Below, piece after piece: positions 1 to 6,065 of a DNA stretch of 10,108 bases (position 1 is its first letter; each line of letters starts with the position of its first letter). The DNA is taken from positions 1 to 10,108 of the forward strand of contig JANRJB010000355.1 in the NCBI GenBank assembly GCA_033764265.1. Direction: 5' to 3'. The notes below the pieces were generated by a model. That model made no database searches, was not told the origin of the DNA, and saw nothing but the letters and a program-made list of their open reading frames with translations. The translations under genes and the position numbers were made by a program. Source of the DNA: VGEM01 sp033764265. Its GTDB lineage: Bacteria; Pseudomonadota; Alphaproteobacteria; Rhodospirillales; Rhodospirillaceae.

Positions 1-742
1 CGGTGATCAGTTCCTCGTCGCGCAGGCGGCGCAGCGCCTCGAAGCGGCGGATCTTGTTGCGGTCGTCCACCGACATCTGCACCGGCGGCGGGGCGGCTTG
101 CGGCGCGATCGGCAGGGCGAGCGAGGCCGGAATGAACTCGCGCGCCGGCGGGCCGGTCACCGCGACTTCGGCGCCGCCCGAGGTGATCACCACCGTTTGC
201 AGTTCCGCCGGATCGGGTGGCGGCGGATCGGTATTGGCGCGCTGGGCGTCGCGGACCGCCTGACGCTGGGTCAGCATGACCGGCGCCTTTGGGGGATTAA
301 GCGCGGCGACGCGGCGCGGCTCGGGCGTCGGGGCGGGTGTGGGCGTCGCGGCCGGCTGGGCCATTGCCGGCGGGGCCGGCATCGGCGCGGCGGCGGGGGC
401 CGGTGCGGGCGTCGGTGCGGGCGTCGGTGCGGGCGTCGGTGCGGGCGTGCTCAGGCTGCCGAGCGGCACGCGCTGGGAACCTCCAGACATCGCAGCGGCG
501 GGCATCATGGTGTCGGCGCTTGGCGGCGGCGCGGCCGGCGGGTCGATCGCCGGGGCGGACGCGACCCCCGTGGCCCCGTCGTCGGCCGGTGCGGCGGCGA
601 GCGGCGGAAACAGCCCGCCGTCGCCGTCCGTGGAACTCAATCCATTGACGGCGGCGCACGACGACAGCGCCAGCGTCATAGCGGCGATGGCCGCCCAGCG
701 CGCGCATTCACGGACTTCGGGCCTGATCGGCGTCCCGGACAT
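1..742 (-). CDS. Pro/Ala-rich outer-membrane lipoprotein, partial (3' end outside window)
   Basis: The reading frame is open from an ATG at 742 to the left edge (247 codons), so the C-terminus is missing. A GAGAGG stretch about 10 nt upstream serves as ribosome site. The N-terminus has a short positive region, a hydrophobic run at residues 17-27 and a lipobox L-S-S-C with Cys29, so it should be lipidated and exported. Residues 45-222 are low-complexity Pro/Ala-rich, with four TPAP units at 99-114, and probably form a flexible periplasmic linker. The last visible residues (227-247, ending FEALRRLRDEELIT) resemble the start of a SHOCT-type short C-terminal motif (leucines, then D-E/G-x-L-I-T); this is inference from a partial match. 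Residue 30 is Ala, which favours outer-membrane sorting. The function is unknown. It diverges from the dehydrogenase operon across a 123-bp gap. Confidence 0.82.
   Translation of the reverse strand, partial: MSGTPIRPEVRECARWAAIAAMTLALSSCAAVNGLSSTDGDGGLFPPLAAAPADDGATGVASAPAIDPPAAPPPSADTMMPAAAMSGGSQRVPLGSLSTPAPTPAPTPAPTPAPAPAAAPMPAPPAMAQPAATPTPAPTPEPRRVAALNPPKAPVMLTQRQAVRDAQRANTDPPPPDPAELQTVVITSGGAEVAVTGPPAREFIPASLALPIAPQAAPPPVQMSVDDRNKIRRFEALRRLRDEELIT
402..449. repeat. 12-bp tandem repeat, four copies
   Basis: Four head-to-tail copies of GGTGCGGGCGTC occur; the last copy ends in G instead of C. The unit is a multiple of three, so copy-number change would add or remove TPAP units in the lipoprotein without shifting the frame. 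The three exact copies suggest recent slippage. Confidence 0.9.
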
Positions 743-865
743 CGAAACCCACCCTCTCGGCGTGCCGGCTTGTTCTGGTTGGGCGGGGCGATTCTCGGTT
801 TCGCACACCACCTCAATCGTGAGACTGTGCGCAACAGGCTTTAAGAACGGGTAAATGGGGGTACG

Positions 866-1681
866 ATGGCGGCCGTCCAAGGGCGCATATCGCGAAGGGT
901 TTCAATCGCCTGCCTGGCGGCGGCGGGTTGGACGGGCCGGGCGTTGGCCGTGCGCCCCGCCGATGGCCCGGTGCTGGTGGCCGGGGCCAGCGGCGGCACC
1001 GGCAAACTGATCGTCGATCGATTGCTGGCCGAGGGTTACCGGGTGCGCGGGCTGACCCGCGACGCGACCCGCGCCCAGGCGTCGGTGAACGCCGACGTGA
1101 AATGGATCGCCGGCGATGTGCGCGAGGCCGGCACGCTGCCCGCGGCGATGGCGGGCGCGGCGGCGGTGCTGTCGGCGGTCGGCGCGCGCGAGCCGACCGG
1201 CGAGAACCGCCCCGAAAAAGTCGACTGGGAGGGCGTGCGCAACCTGATCGACGCCGCCAAGGCGGCCGGCGTCGCCCACTTCGTCCTTGAAAGCTCGTGC
1301 AACGTCACCATTCCCAGCCATCCGTTCAACACGCTGTTCAACGGGCTGCTGCTGTGGAAGTTCAAGGCCGAGCAGCATCTGCGCGCGAGCGGCGTGCCCT
1401 TTACCATCGTCCGTCCGCCGCAATTGCTGGACGAGCCCGGCGGCGTGAAGGGCGTCCGCCTGCAGCAGGGCGATATCGGCGGTCCGGGACAGATCGCCCG
1501 CGCCGATGTGGCCGCGGTGATGGTCGCGGCCTTGCGCGAGCCCGCCGCGCTGGGCAAGACCTTCGAGATTTTCGGCGATGCCGCGTTGCCTGCGAACGGC
1601 TGGCAGGCGCAACTGGCCACGCTGAAGGACAACTGTTTCGATCGCGCCAGCTGCGGTCTGCCGCCGGCGCAAAAGGGGTAG
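866..1681 (+). CDS. Atypical short-chain dehydrogenase, NAD(P)H-binding, with possible export signal
   Basis: A 271-residue protein with an NAD(P)-binding Rossmann fold. Strand one is VLVAG at 36-40 and the dinucleotide loop is GASGGTG at 40-46 (GxxGxxG, the atypical/extended SDR form). G83-D84 end the third strand, and the segment around 165-184 (WKFKAEQ, then SGVPFTIVRP) is the usual SDR-a5/NAD(P)H-binding signature in which a lysine remains but no classical YxxxK is seen. The substrate cannot be deduced. Before the fold lie about 35 extra residues: S9-R10-R11, a hydrophobic run and A-L-A near 26-28, which resembles a weak twin-arginine signal. If the extension is not real, a GTG at 950 would start just before the fold, but no ribosome site precedes it, whereas GGGGG lies 4 nt before the ATG at 866. 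The gene ends 3 nt before the next one, so the two are surely cotranscribed. Confidence 0.85.
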   Translation: MAAVQGRISRRVSIACLAAAGWTGRALAVRPADGPVLVAGASGGTGKLIVDRLLAEGYRVRGLTRDATRAQASVNADVKWIAGDVREAGTLPAAMAGAAAVLSAVGAREPTGENRPEKVDWEGVRNLIDAAKAAGVAHFVLESSCNVTIPSHPFNTLFNGLLLWKFKAEQHLRASGVPFTIVRPPQLLDEPGGVKGVRLQQGDIGGPGQIARADVAAVMVAALREPAALGKTFEIFGDAALPANGWQAQLATLKDNCFDRASCGLPPAQKG

Positions 1682-1684
1682 GAC

Positions 1685-2560
1685 ATGCCCGACACCGTGC
1701 TTGTCACCGGCGCCAACGGCAAGACCGGCCGCGCCGTGATCGCCGCGCTGGCCAGGAAGGGCGCGCGCGTGCGCGCCTTCATTCGCGACGCGGCGCAGTT
1801 CGAGGCGCTGAAGGGCATCGGCACGGCCGAGTTCGCGGCGGGCGACATGCTCAGGCCCGAAACGTTCGCGCCGGCGCTCAAGGGCTGCGCGGCGCTGATC
1901 CATATCGGCCCGCCGATGCACGCCGACGAGGTCAAGATCACCTCCGACCTGCTGGCGGCGGCCAAGGCGGCGAACCTGGCCCGCTTCGTCTACTACTCGG
2001 TGATGCATCCCTTGCGGCGCGAGGTGCCGCACCATGCCCGCAAGCTCGACGCCGAGGAACGGGTGATCGAGAGCGGCGTGCCCTACACCATCGTCCAGCC
2101 GATCCGCTACATGCAGCACCTGGAGCCGATCTGGAAAGAGGTGACCGGCGCGGGCGTGCACGCCATGCCGTTCAACACGGTCGTGAAATTCAGCGTGGCC
2201 GACCTGCTCGACCTGGCCGAGGCCGCGGCCATCGCCGCCACCGCGCCGGGGCACCTGTACGCCACCTACGAGCTGGCCGGGCCGGAACCGCTGAGCCAGG
2301 ACGACATGGCCGCGATCATTTCCGGCGTGCTGGGCAAGCCGGTGACAGCGCGGGCGATCCCGCTCGACGAGATGGCGGCCAAGGCCAAGGCGGCGGGCGC
2401 CACCGCGCTGCGCATCGACACCATGCGCAAGATGAACGCCCACTACGACCACAGCGGATTCCTGGGCAACCCCAACGTGCTCGGCTGGCTGTTGGGCCGC
2501 GCGCCGACCACCTATCGCGCCTATGTCGAACGGCTCGCGCGGCGCGATGGGTTGATCTGA
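1685..2560 (+). CDS. NmrA-like NAD(P)-binding protein (atypical SDR)
   Basis: A 291-residue protein starting VLVTGANGKTGRAV, with the GxxGxxG loop at G9-G12-G15, a complete Rossmann N-terminal half, YYSVMHP at 103-109 and SGVPYTIVQP at 130-139. The C-terminal part (HYDHSGFLGNP at 253-263, then LLGRAPTTYRAYVERL) is typical of NmrA/SDR-a5 proteins, in which it forms the small substrate or partner domain. Family members act either as redox sensors that bind NAD(P) without catalysis or as quinone and isoflavone-type reductases; the sequence does not decide between them. It begins 3 nt after the previous stop, with AGGGG overlapping that stop as ribosome site. The two dehydrogenases share the fold and probably arose by duplication. 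The last 21 codons recur as a relic at 3348-3410. Confidence 0.9.
   Translation: MPDTVLVTGANGKTGRAVIAALARKGARVRAFIRDAAQFEALKGIGTAEFAAGDMLRPETFAPALKGCAALIHIGPPMHADEVKITSDLLAAAKAANLARFVYYSVMHPLRREVPHHARKLDAEERVIESGVPYTIVQPIRYMQHLEPIWKEVTGAGVHAMPFNTVVKFSVADLLDLAEAAAIAATAPGHLYATYELAGPEPLSQDDMAAIISGVLGKPVTARAIPLDEMAAKAKAAGATALRIDTMRKMNAHYDHSGFLGNPNVLGWLLGRAPTTYRAYVERLARRDGLI
2495..2557 (+). repeat. Direct repeat, left copy (3' end of NmrA-like gene)
   Basis: These 63 bp match 3348-3410 in the same orientation at 54 of 63 positions by hand count (about 86%). The match stops at the gene's end: this copy ends in ATC then TGA, the other in ATT, GCA, TAG. Both copies read in the same codon frame. Together they bracket the minus-strand toxin-antitoxin module. 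Confidence 0.85.
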
Positions 2561-2580
2561 GTTGGCGTCAGCGGGCGCCG

Positions 2581-2826
2581 CTATTCGATGTCCCCGGCCG
2601 GCGGCGTTTCGCGCTTCGCCCTGTCGAGAAACGGCAGCATGTCCGCCGGCCGGGCGTTGCCGGCGCGGCGTTTCAAGAAGTCGGATGACGTCTCGACCAC
2701 GCCGATTTTCTGGGCGATCGCGACGGAAATCCACTGGTTGAGCGACACGCCGTCTTCTTTGGCCAGGCGCGCGGCGGCCTCTTTGATCGACGCCGGCAGT
2801 TTGAGCGGATAGGACGCTTTGCTCAT
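2581..2826 (-). CDS. Ribbon-helix-helix antitoxin (HicB/Arc-like), partner of PIN toxin
   Basis: An 81-residue protein. YPLKLPASIKEAAARLA (6-22) followed by GVSLNQWISVAIAQKI (26-41) has the ribbon-helix-helix layout: a short strand with alternating residues, a helix, the G-x-S-x-N-Q turn and a second helix. Such proteins dimerise through the strand, bind operator DNA and use their tail (here 42-81) to block the toxin. The start is fixed by a perfect AAGGAG at 2840-2835, 8 nt before the ATG, lying inside the end of the toxin gene. Start and toxin stop overlap by 4 nt (ATGA), so translation is probably coupled. The longer upstream reading frame on this strand overlaps the toxin and is not credible. 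A longer database hit might call it a CopG-type regulator. It converges on the NmrA-like gene with 20 bp between stops. Confidence 0.87.
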   Translation of the reverse strand: MSKASYPLKLPASIKEAAARLAKEDGVSLNQWISVAIAQKIGVVETSSDFLKRRAGNARPADMLPFLDRAKRETPPAGDIE

Positions 2827-3248
2827 GTGCGCATCTCCTTCAACAATTGCCCGGGTCGCACGACCCGCACGCCGAACCGTTCCGCGCCCTTGGCGAAGTC
2901 GCGCACGTTGTGCGTGATCAGCGCATCGGCACGGCCGTTGACCGCCGCTTCCAAAACCATCTCGTCGTTCGCGTCCGCCAGCTGCGGTCGCCACTGGAAG
3001 CTGATCTCGACACCCCGACACGCGCTGGCGAATGCGGCCAGAAACCGGTCGACGCCATCCAAGCTTAAACCATGCGCCAAACGCTGCTCCGGCCGCTTCA
3101 GCACTGCCTCGTACTCGAGGAACAAGGCCGGCGTGATCAAGGGCGTCAATCGGCCGCGCGCCACCTCGCGCAATATCGCGTTGCTGCCGCCCATGACGCT
3201 TCGGAGTGCCGTGACGACGATATCGGTGTCGAGTACGATCATTAGCAT
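2823..3248 (-). CDS. PIN-domain toxin (COG1569-like), putative ribonuclease
   Basis: A 141-residue PIN protein. VLDTDIVVTAL (5-15) supplies the first catalytic aspartate (D7, with D9 beside it), LFLEYEAVL (42-50) the glutamate, ADANDEMVLEAA (91-102) the central acidic cluster, and ITHNVRDF (111-118) the last acidic position (D117). PIN toxins are metal-dependent RNases that cut tRNA, rRNA or mRNA; the target here is unknown. The family usually reads DTN or DTD at the first motif, so this copy looks catalytically intact. The toxin is the first gene of the pair and the antitoxin follows, the reverse of classical vapBC order but common in this subfamily. The ATG at 3248 is assumed; a second ATG at 3242 (MIVLDTD) is equally plausible, and neither has a good Shine-Dalgarno site. 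Upstream lies an AT-rich palindromic promoter. Confidence 0.9.
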   Translation of the reverse strand: MLMIVLDTDIVVTALRSVMGGSNAILREVARGRLTPLITPALFLEYEAVLKRPEQRLAHGLSLDGVDRFLAAFASACRGVEISFQWRPQLADANDEMVLEAAVNGRADALITHNVRDFAKGAERFGVRVVRPGQLLKEMRT

Positions 3249-3262
3249 ATCTTATAAGATAT
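3247..3262. promoter_or_regulatory. Perfect 16-bp AT-rich palindrome, probable operator of the minus-strand TA module
   Basis: ATATCTTATAAGATAT reads the same on both strands. It overlaps the first base pairs of the toxin ATG and the predicted transcription start. A second, imperfect 21-bp palindrome at 3259-3279 (8 of 10 pairs, same ATATC/GATAT ends) abuts it, and TATAAGATAT recurs at 3253-3262 and 3270-3279. Paired palindromes at a toxin-antitoxin promoter fit cooperative binding by a ribbon-helix-helix antitoxin; the binding itself is inferred. Confidence 0.7.
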
Positions 3263-3265
3263 CAT

Positions 3266-3271
3266 ATTATA
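3266..3271 (-). promoter_or_regulatory. TATAAT -10 box of the minus-strand toxin-antitoxin operon
   Basis: Reading leftwards, this is a perfect sigma-70 TATAAT. The position for a -35 box with a 17-bp spacer (3289-3294) reads AGCAGG, a poor match. Transcription would begin near 3259, leaving a leader of about 10-17 nt depending on which ATG is used. The box sits inside the imperfect palindrome at 3259-3279, so a bound repressor would occlude it. Confidence 0.6.
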
Positions 3272-3347
3272 TAAGATATTCAACCTGACCTGCTCTAAAC
3301 TTCGCGATTGTTCCAGGGCGGGAGCGGATGATCGCTCTCGGCGAAAT

Positions 3348-3416
3348 GGCCGCGAACCGGCCACTTTTCGCGCCGATGTTGAACGGCTCGCGCGGCGCGA
3401 CGGGTTGATTGCATAG
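3348..3416 (+). pseudogene. Relic of an NmrA-like gene 3' end
   Basis: Translated in the frame beginning at 3348, the sequence gives G-R-E-P-A-T-F-R-A-D-V-E-R-L-A-R-R-D-G-L-I-A and then a TAG stop. Sixteen of the first 21 residues match residues 271-291 of the NmrA-like protein encoded at 1685-2560, and one further change (Y to F) is conservative. Four of the nine base differences are silent. No upstream coding sequence of that family remains: similarity ends abruptly at 3348 and no start or Rossmann motif is present. It is therefore either the tail of a decayed tandem paralogue or one of two flanking repeats left when the minus-strand toxin-antitoxin segment entered. It lies in the intergenic space between the two diverging modules. 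Confidence 0.75.
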
Positions 3417-3424
3417 CGCCTGCC

Positions 3425-3454
3425 TTGACGGGAATACAGGAATACAGCTATCCT
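3425..3454 (+). promoter_or_regulatory. vapB promoter with overlapping operator
   Basis: TTGACG (3425-3430) and TATCCT (3449-3454) are separated by 18 bp, a good sigma-70 arrangement. The spacer carries two tandem GGAATACA units (3431-3446). ACAGGA at 3436-3441 and TCCTGT at 3451-3456 form an inverted repeat with a 9-bp centre that overlaps the -10 box, the expected layout for autorepression by VapB alone or with VapC. Transcription should start about 7 nt past the -10 box, at or next to the ATG at 3461. Confidence 0.65.
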
Positions 3455-3460
3455 GTTTAC

Positions 3461-3733
3461 ATGAAAGCAACCATTGATATTCCTGATGAATTATACCGGC
3501 GGGTGAAAGCCAAAAGCGCGCTCGAAGGCCGGGCGATCCGCGCCGTGGCGATTGAGCTGCTCGCGGGGTGGGCCGACACCCCGGCGACGCCGCCGCCACG
3601 CGCCAAGATCAAGTTTGTGCCGGGCGACGAGGCGGCGCGCAAAGCGCTGATGGGGTTCTGCGGGGTTGTCGAATCAGGGATTCCGGACCTCGCCACCAAC
3701 CCCAAGTACATGGAAGGTTTTGGTGAGGACTGA
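3461..3733 (+). CDS. vapB: VapB-like ribbon-helix-helix antitoxin
   Basis: A 90-residue protein opening MKATIDIPDELYRRVKAKSA, the standard strand plus first helix of FitA/VapB-type ribbon-helix-helix proteins; helix two runs through IRAVAIELLAGW (about 32-43). A Pro-rich linker (47-55) leads to an acidic, aromatic tail (FCGVVESGIPDL and YMEGFGED) of the sort that threads into the VapC active site. An in-frame ATG at 3425 would add 12 residues, but it lies inside the promoter, so 3461 is chosen. No Shine-Dalgarno site is seen before 3461, and the predicted transcription start coincides with the ATG, so the mRNA is probably leaderless. The gene overlaps vapC by 11 nt. It is oriented away from the other toxin-antitoxin module. 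Confidence 0.87.
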   Translation: MKATIDIPDELYRRVKAKSALEGRAIRAVAIELLAGWADTPATPPPRAKIKFVPGDEAARKALMGFCGVVESGIPDLATNPKYMEGFGED

Positions 3734-4148
3734 TCCGGTCATCATCGATACCGGGCCGCTGGTCGCTTACATCGACAGATCCCAAGCCCATCACACTTGG
3801 GTGAAATCTCTCGACGTCGCTAACGCCGCGCCGTGGCTGACCTGCGAAGTCGTGATCGCCGAAGCGTGGTTTCTGTTGCGCCGAACGCCGTGGATGCAAG
3901 ACGTGCTGGTGGCGATGATCGCACGCCAGGCCGTCGCCATCCCATATGCGCTTGCCGAAGACATCGAAGCGATCATGTGGTTGCGGCGCAAGTACCGCGA
4001 TGTGCCGATGTCGCTGGCCGATGCCTGCCTGGTCCGTATGGCCGAGGCGTTCGACCGCGCCGTCGTGCTGACCTTCGATTCCGATTTCGCGGTCTACCGC
4101 GCGAGCACGGGACAGGCCATCGACGTCCTGCGCCCGCCCGGACCCTAA
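3723..4148 (+). CDS. vapC: VapC-like PIN-domain toxin, putative endoribonuclease
   Basis: A 141-residue PIN protein. VIIDTGPLVAYID carries the first catalytic aspartate (D9); CEVVIAEAWFLL supplies the glutamate (E47, with E42 nearby); MSLADACLVRMA gives D100; LTFDSDFAVYR gives D119 and D121. The acidic set is complete, so the nuclease should be active; known VapC proteins cut tRNA anticodon loops or the sarcin-ricin loop, but the target here cannot be told. The start is GTG at 3723, 5 nt after GGAAGG (3712-3717), inside the end of vapB. An in-frame TTG at 3720 is a second possibility, and the ATG at 3666 would bury half the antitoxin gene and is unlikely. The stop is 10 bp from the convergent GGDEF gene's stop, with no clear terminator between them. 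Confidence 0.9.
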   Translation: MRTDPVIIDTGPLVAYIDRSQAHHTWVKSLDVANAAPWLTCEVVIAEAWFLLRRTPWMQDVLVAMIARQAVAIPYALAEDIEAIMWLRRKYRDVPMSLADACLVRMAEAFDRAVVLTFDSDFAVYRASTGQAIDVLRPPGP

Positions 4149-4158
4149 GCCCCGCGCC

Positions 4159-5823
4159 CTAAGGCGCCGAGGCGATCTCCACCCGGTTGCGGCCCGCGCG
4201 TTTGGCGGCGTACAGCGCCGCGTCGGCGCCGCTGACCAGGTCGCCGGGGCGGGCGTGGGCGGGGAACGCGGCGACGCCGCAGCTGAACGTCACGCTGAAC
4301 GGTCCTTGCTCGCTGTGGTGTTCCATGGCTTCGGCGGCGCGGCGCAGCTGCTGCATCACCGCCTTGGCCCCCTCGGCATCGGTGTTGGGCATCACCACCG
4401 CGAATTCCTCGCCGCCATACCGGCCGATGTAGTCGATACGCCGCAGCCGGTTGCGCAGCATGTGGGTGATCTTGACGATCACCTGGTCGCCGACCACGTG
4501 GCCGTAGGTATCGTTGACGCGCTTGAAGTGGTCGATGTCGACCATGCACAGCGACAAGGGCGTCTTGGCGCGTTCGGCCGCGATGATCTCGCGCTCGAGG
4601 ATGCGCAGGATGTTGGAGTGGTTGAGCAGCCCGGTCAGGCTGTCGCGGTCGGTCAGCTTTTTCAGGTCGCGATAGCGGTTGGCGCGGCTGACGACCGCCG
4701 AGATCAGCTGGCCGGGGTGCAGGGGCTTGGGCAGGAAGTCGTCGGCGCCCAGGTGCCGGGCGCGCAGCTGCAGGTCGAGCCGGGATTCGGTCGACAGGAA
4801 CAGGATCGGCACCGTGGTGTAGGCCGGGAACTGGCGCACGATCTGGGCCAGTTCCAGCCCCGAGCACTCGGGCATGTAAAGGTCCATCAGGATCAGGTCG
4901 GGATCGAATCCCGACAGCGTCTCCAGCAGTTTCGACGGTTGGCGCACGACGCGGGTTTCGATGCCGGCGTGCTCGAGTGTCAGCTGGTAGAAGTTGGCCA
5001 GCGCCGGTTCGTCCTCGGCGATGACGACGCGATAAGGCCGCTGGCCCTGCTGCTCGGCCAATCCGGCAAGATTCTGCACCAGTTGGTCGGGCTCGAACGG
5101 CTTGGCCAGGAACAGCGTGGCGCCCAGCCGCACCGCCTGCAGCCGGTCGGCGAAGCCGGCCCGGGTCGACGCCAGGATCAGCGGCAACTGCGCCAGGATG
5201 CTGGTGCGCTGGATAAACGCCAGACGCTCGCCGCCGGCGGAGATGTCGGCGTAGACCACCGCCGGCTGGTTGGCGAGCGCGACCTCGCGCGGGATGTCGC
5301 GGGCCGAGGCGACGATGTCGCACGGGTAGCCGAACGCGCGGATCGCGGCGCACAGCGCGGTGGCGTCGGGGTCGTCGGCACTGCCCGCGGCGATCAACAG
5401 GCGCACCGGGCCACGCTCGGACCCGGGCGCCGCGCCGTCCTCGCGCAGCGCCGGCAGCGCGATCGCTTCGCGCGGGGCCAGCGTCGCCTGCTCCAGGCTC
5501 TGGATCAAGAGCTCGATCTGCGCGCTTTCCTCCGAGGTCAGCGACTGGCTTTGTTCGCGCAGCAGGCGGAACAGGCCGTCGAGCGGCGCGGCGGCGCTGC
5601 TGACCAGGGGAAAACCGAAACTTTTTCCCGAGCCGGCCAGCGCGTGCACGATGTCGTGAATCTTGATCAGCGCGGTGCGCGCTTCGTCGGTCGACGGCGC
5701 CGCCGGGATCAGCGACCAGATCCGCCGCACCTCTTTCACGCGGCCGGCCAGCGTCTCGCCGAACTCGATGCTGAGCCGGTTCAGGCGCTCGAGCAGGTCG
5801 TCCGAGGCCTTGTGCTTGTCCAT
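4159..5823 (-). CDS. Response regulator diguanylate cyclase: Hpt - degenerate REC - REC - GGDEF
   Basis: A 554-residue cytoplasmic protein that should make c-di-GMP from two GTP when activated by phosphotransfer. Residues 1-118 look like a histidine phosphotransfer domain with H60 in HALAGSGKSFG. Residues 139-258 form a receiver-like domain that keeps D193 (VYADIS) and K241 (LAKPF) but lacks the acidic pair after strand one. Residues 264-385 are a canonical receiver: E270-D271, D314 in LMDLYMPE, S344-T345 and K366. Residues 389-554 are a GGDEF domain with DSLTGLLN, VDIDHFKRVND and an intact GGEEF at 470-474; R461-x-x-D464 is the inhibitory I-site. The arrangement recalls PleD with an added Hpt domain. 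The ATG at 5823 is the only methionine near the Hpt domain, though no clear Shine-Dalgarno site precedes it. It diverges from the unknown gene at 6066. Confidence 0.92.
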   Translation of the reverse strand: MDKHKASDDLLERLNRLSIEFGETLAGRVKEVRRIWSLIPAAPSTDEARTALIKIHDIVHALAGSGKSFGFPLVSSAAAPLDGLFRLLREQSQSLTSEESAQIELLIQSLEQATLAPREAIALPALREDGAAPGSERGPVRLLIAAGSADDPDATALCAAIRAFGYPCDIVASARDIPREVALANQPAVVYADISAGGERLAFIQRTSILAQLPLILASTRAGFADRLQAVRLGATLFLAKPFEPDQLVQNLAGLAEQQGQRPYRVVIAEDEPALANFYQLTLEHAGIETRVVRQPSKLLETLSGFDPDLILMDLYMPECSGLELAQIVRQFPAYTTVPILFLSTESRLDLQLRARHLGADDFLPKPLHPGQLISAVVSRANRYRDLKKLTDRDSLTGLLNHSNILRILEREIIAAERAKTPLSLCMVDIDHFKRVNDTYGHVVGDQVIVKITHMLRNRLRRIDYIGRYGGEEFAVVMPNTDAEGAKAVMQQLRRAAEAMEHHSEQGPFSVTFSCGVAAFPAHARPGDLVSGADAALYAAKRAGRNRVEIASAP

Positions 5824-6065
5824 GGTGCCGGGTCTTGGGTGCCGATGGCCTTGCCGCTGTTCATCGCGGTGCCCGATCAGGGTCCGGCTCGCGTCCTCCG
5901 GGTGATCCCCGCGTGGCGACCGTTGTGGTGAACAGTGCACGCGATCGGCGGGGGCGTCAACATCGCCCGGCCGTGCAATTGTCCTTGGCATCCAGGGTGT
6001 TAGCTCGGCTATGGTGCGCCGTTCGCGGCGCGCCCGGCGTCGCGCGTCGCGCAAGGCAGCGCCGC
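5824..6065. other. Divergent intergenic region between the GGDEF gene and the unknown gene
   Basis: These 242 bp contain no credible gene and must hold promoters for both directions. Towards the right, TTGGCA (5985-5990) and TATGGT (6010-6015) with a 19-bp spacer form a weak sigma-70 candidate. I see no convincing promoter leftwards and no obvious operator. Confidence 0.4.

Noticed and set aside
743..865. Promoters in the gap between the lipoprotein and the dehydrogenase operon
   Set aside because: TTTAAG at 840-845 is a weak -10 candidate with a poor -35 partner (TCGTGA, 817-822), and nothing better is seen leftwards. Both directions need promoters here, but I cannot assign them.
2561..2580. 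Possible terminator between the NmrA-like gene and the convergent antitoxin
   Set aside because: The 20 bp contain no convincing stem with a T-tract on either strand.
902..2734. A 610-codon open frame on the minus strand opposite both dehydrogenase genes
   Set aside because: It is Arg/His/Gly/Val-rich with no recognisable domain, and mirrors two genes with clear Rossmann motifs. Long antisense frames are usual in GC-rich DNA.
3267..3599. A 110-codon minus-strand frame across the region between the two TA modules
   Set aside because: It crosses the vapB promoter and the relic of the NmrA-like gene. Its similarity to the antisense frame of the dehydrogenases merely reflects that relic.
4255..5931. 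A 558-codon open frame on the plus strand opposite the GGDEF regulator
   Set aside because: The minus strand shows every conserved receiver and GGDEF motif; this frame shows none.
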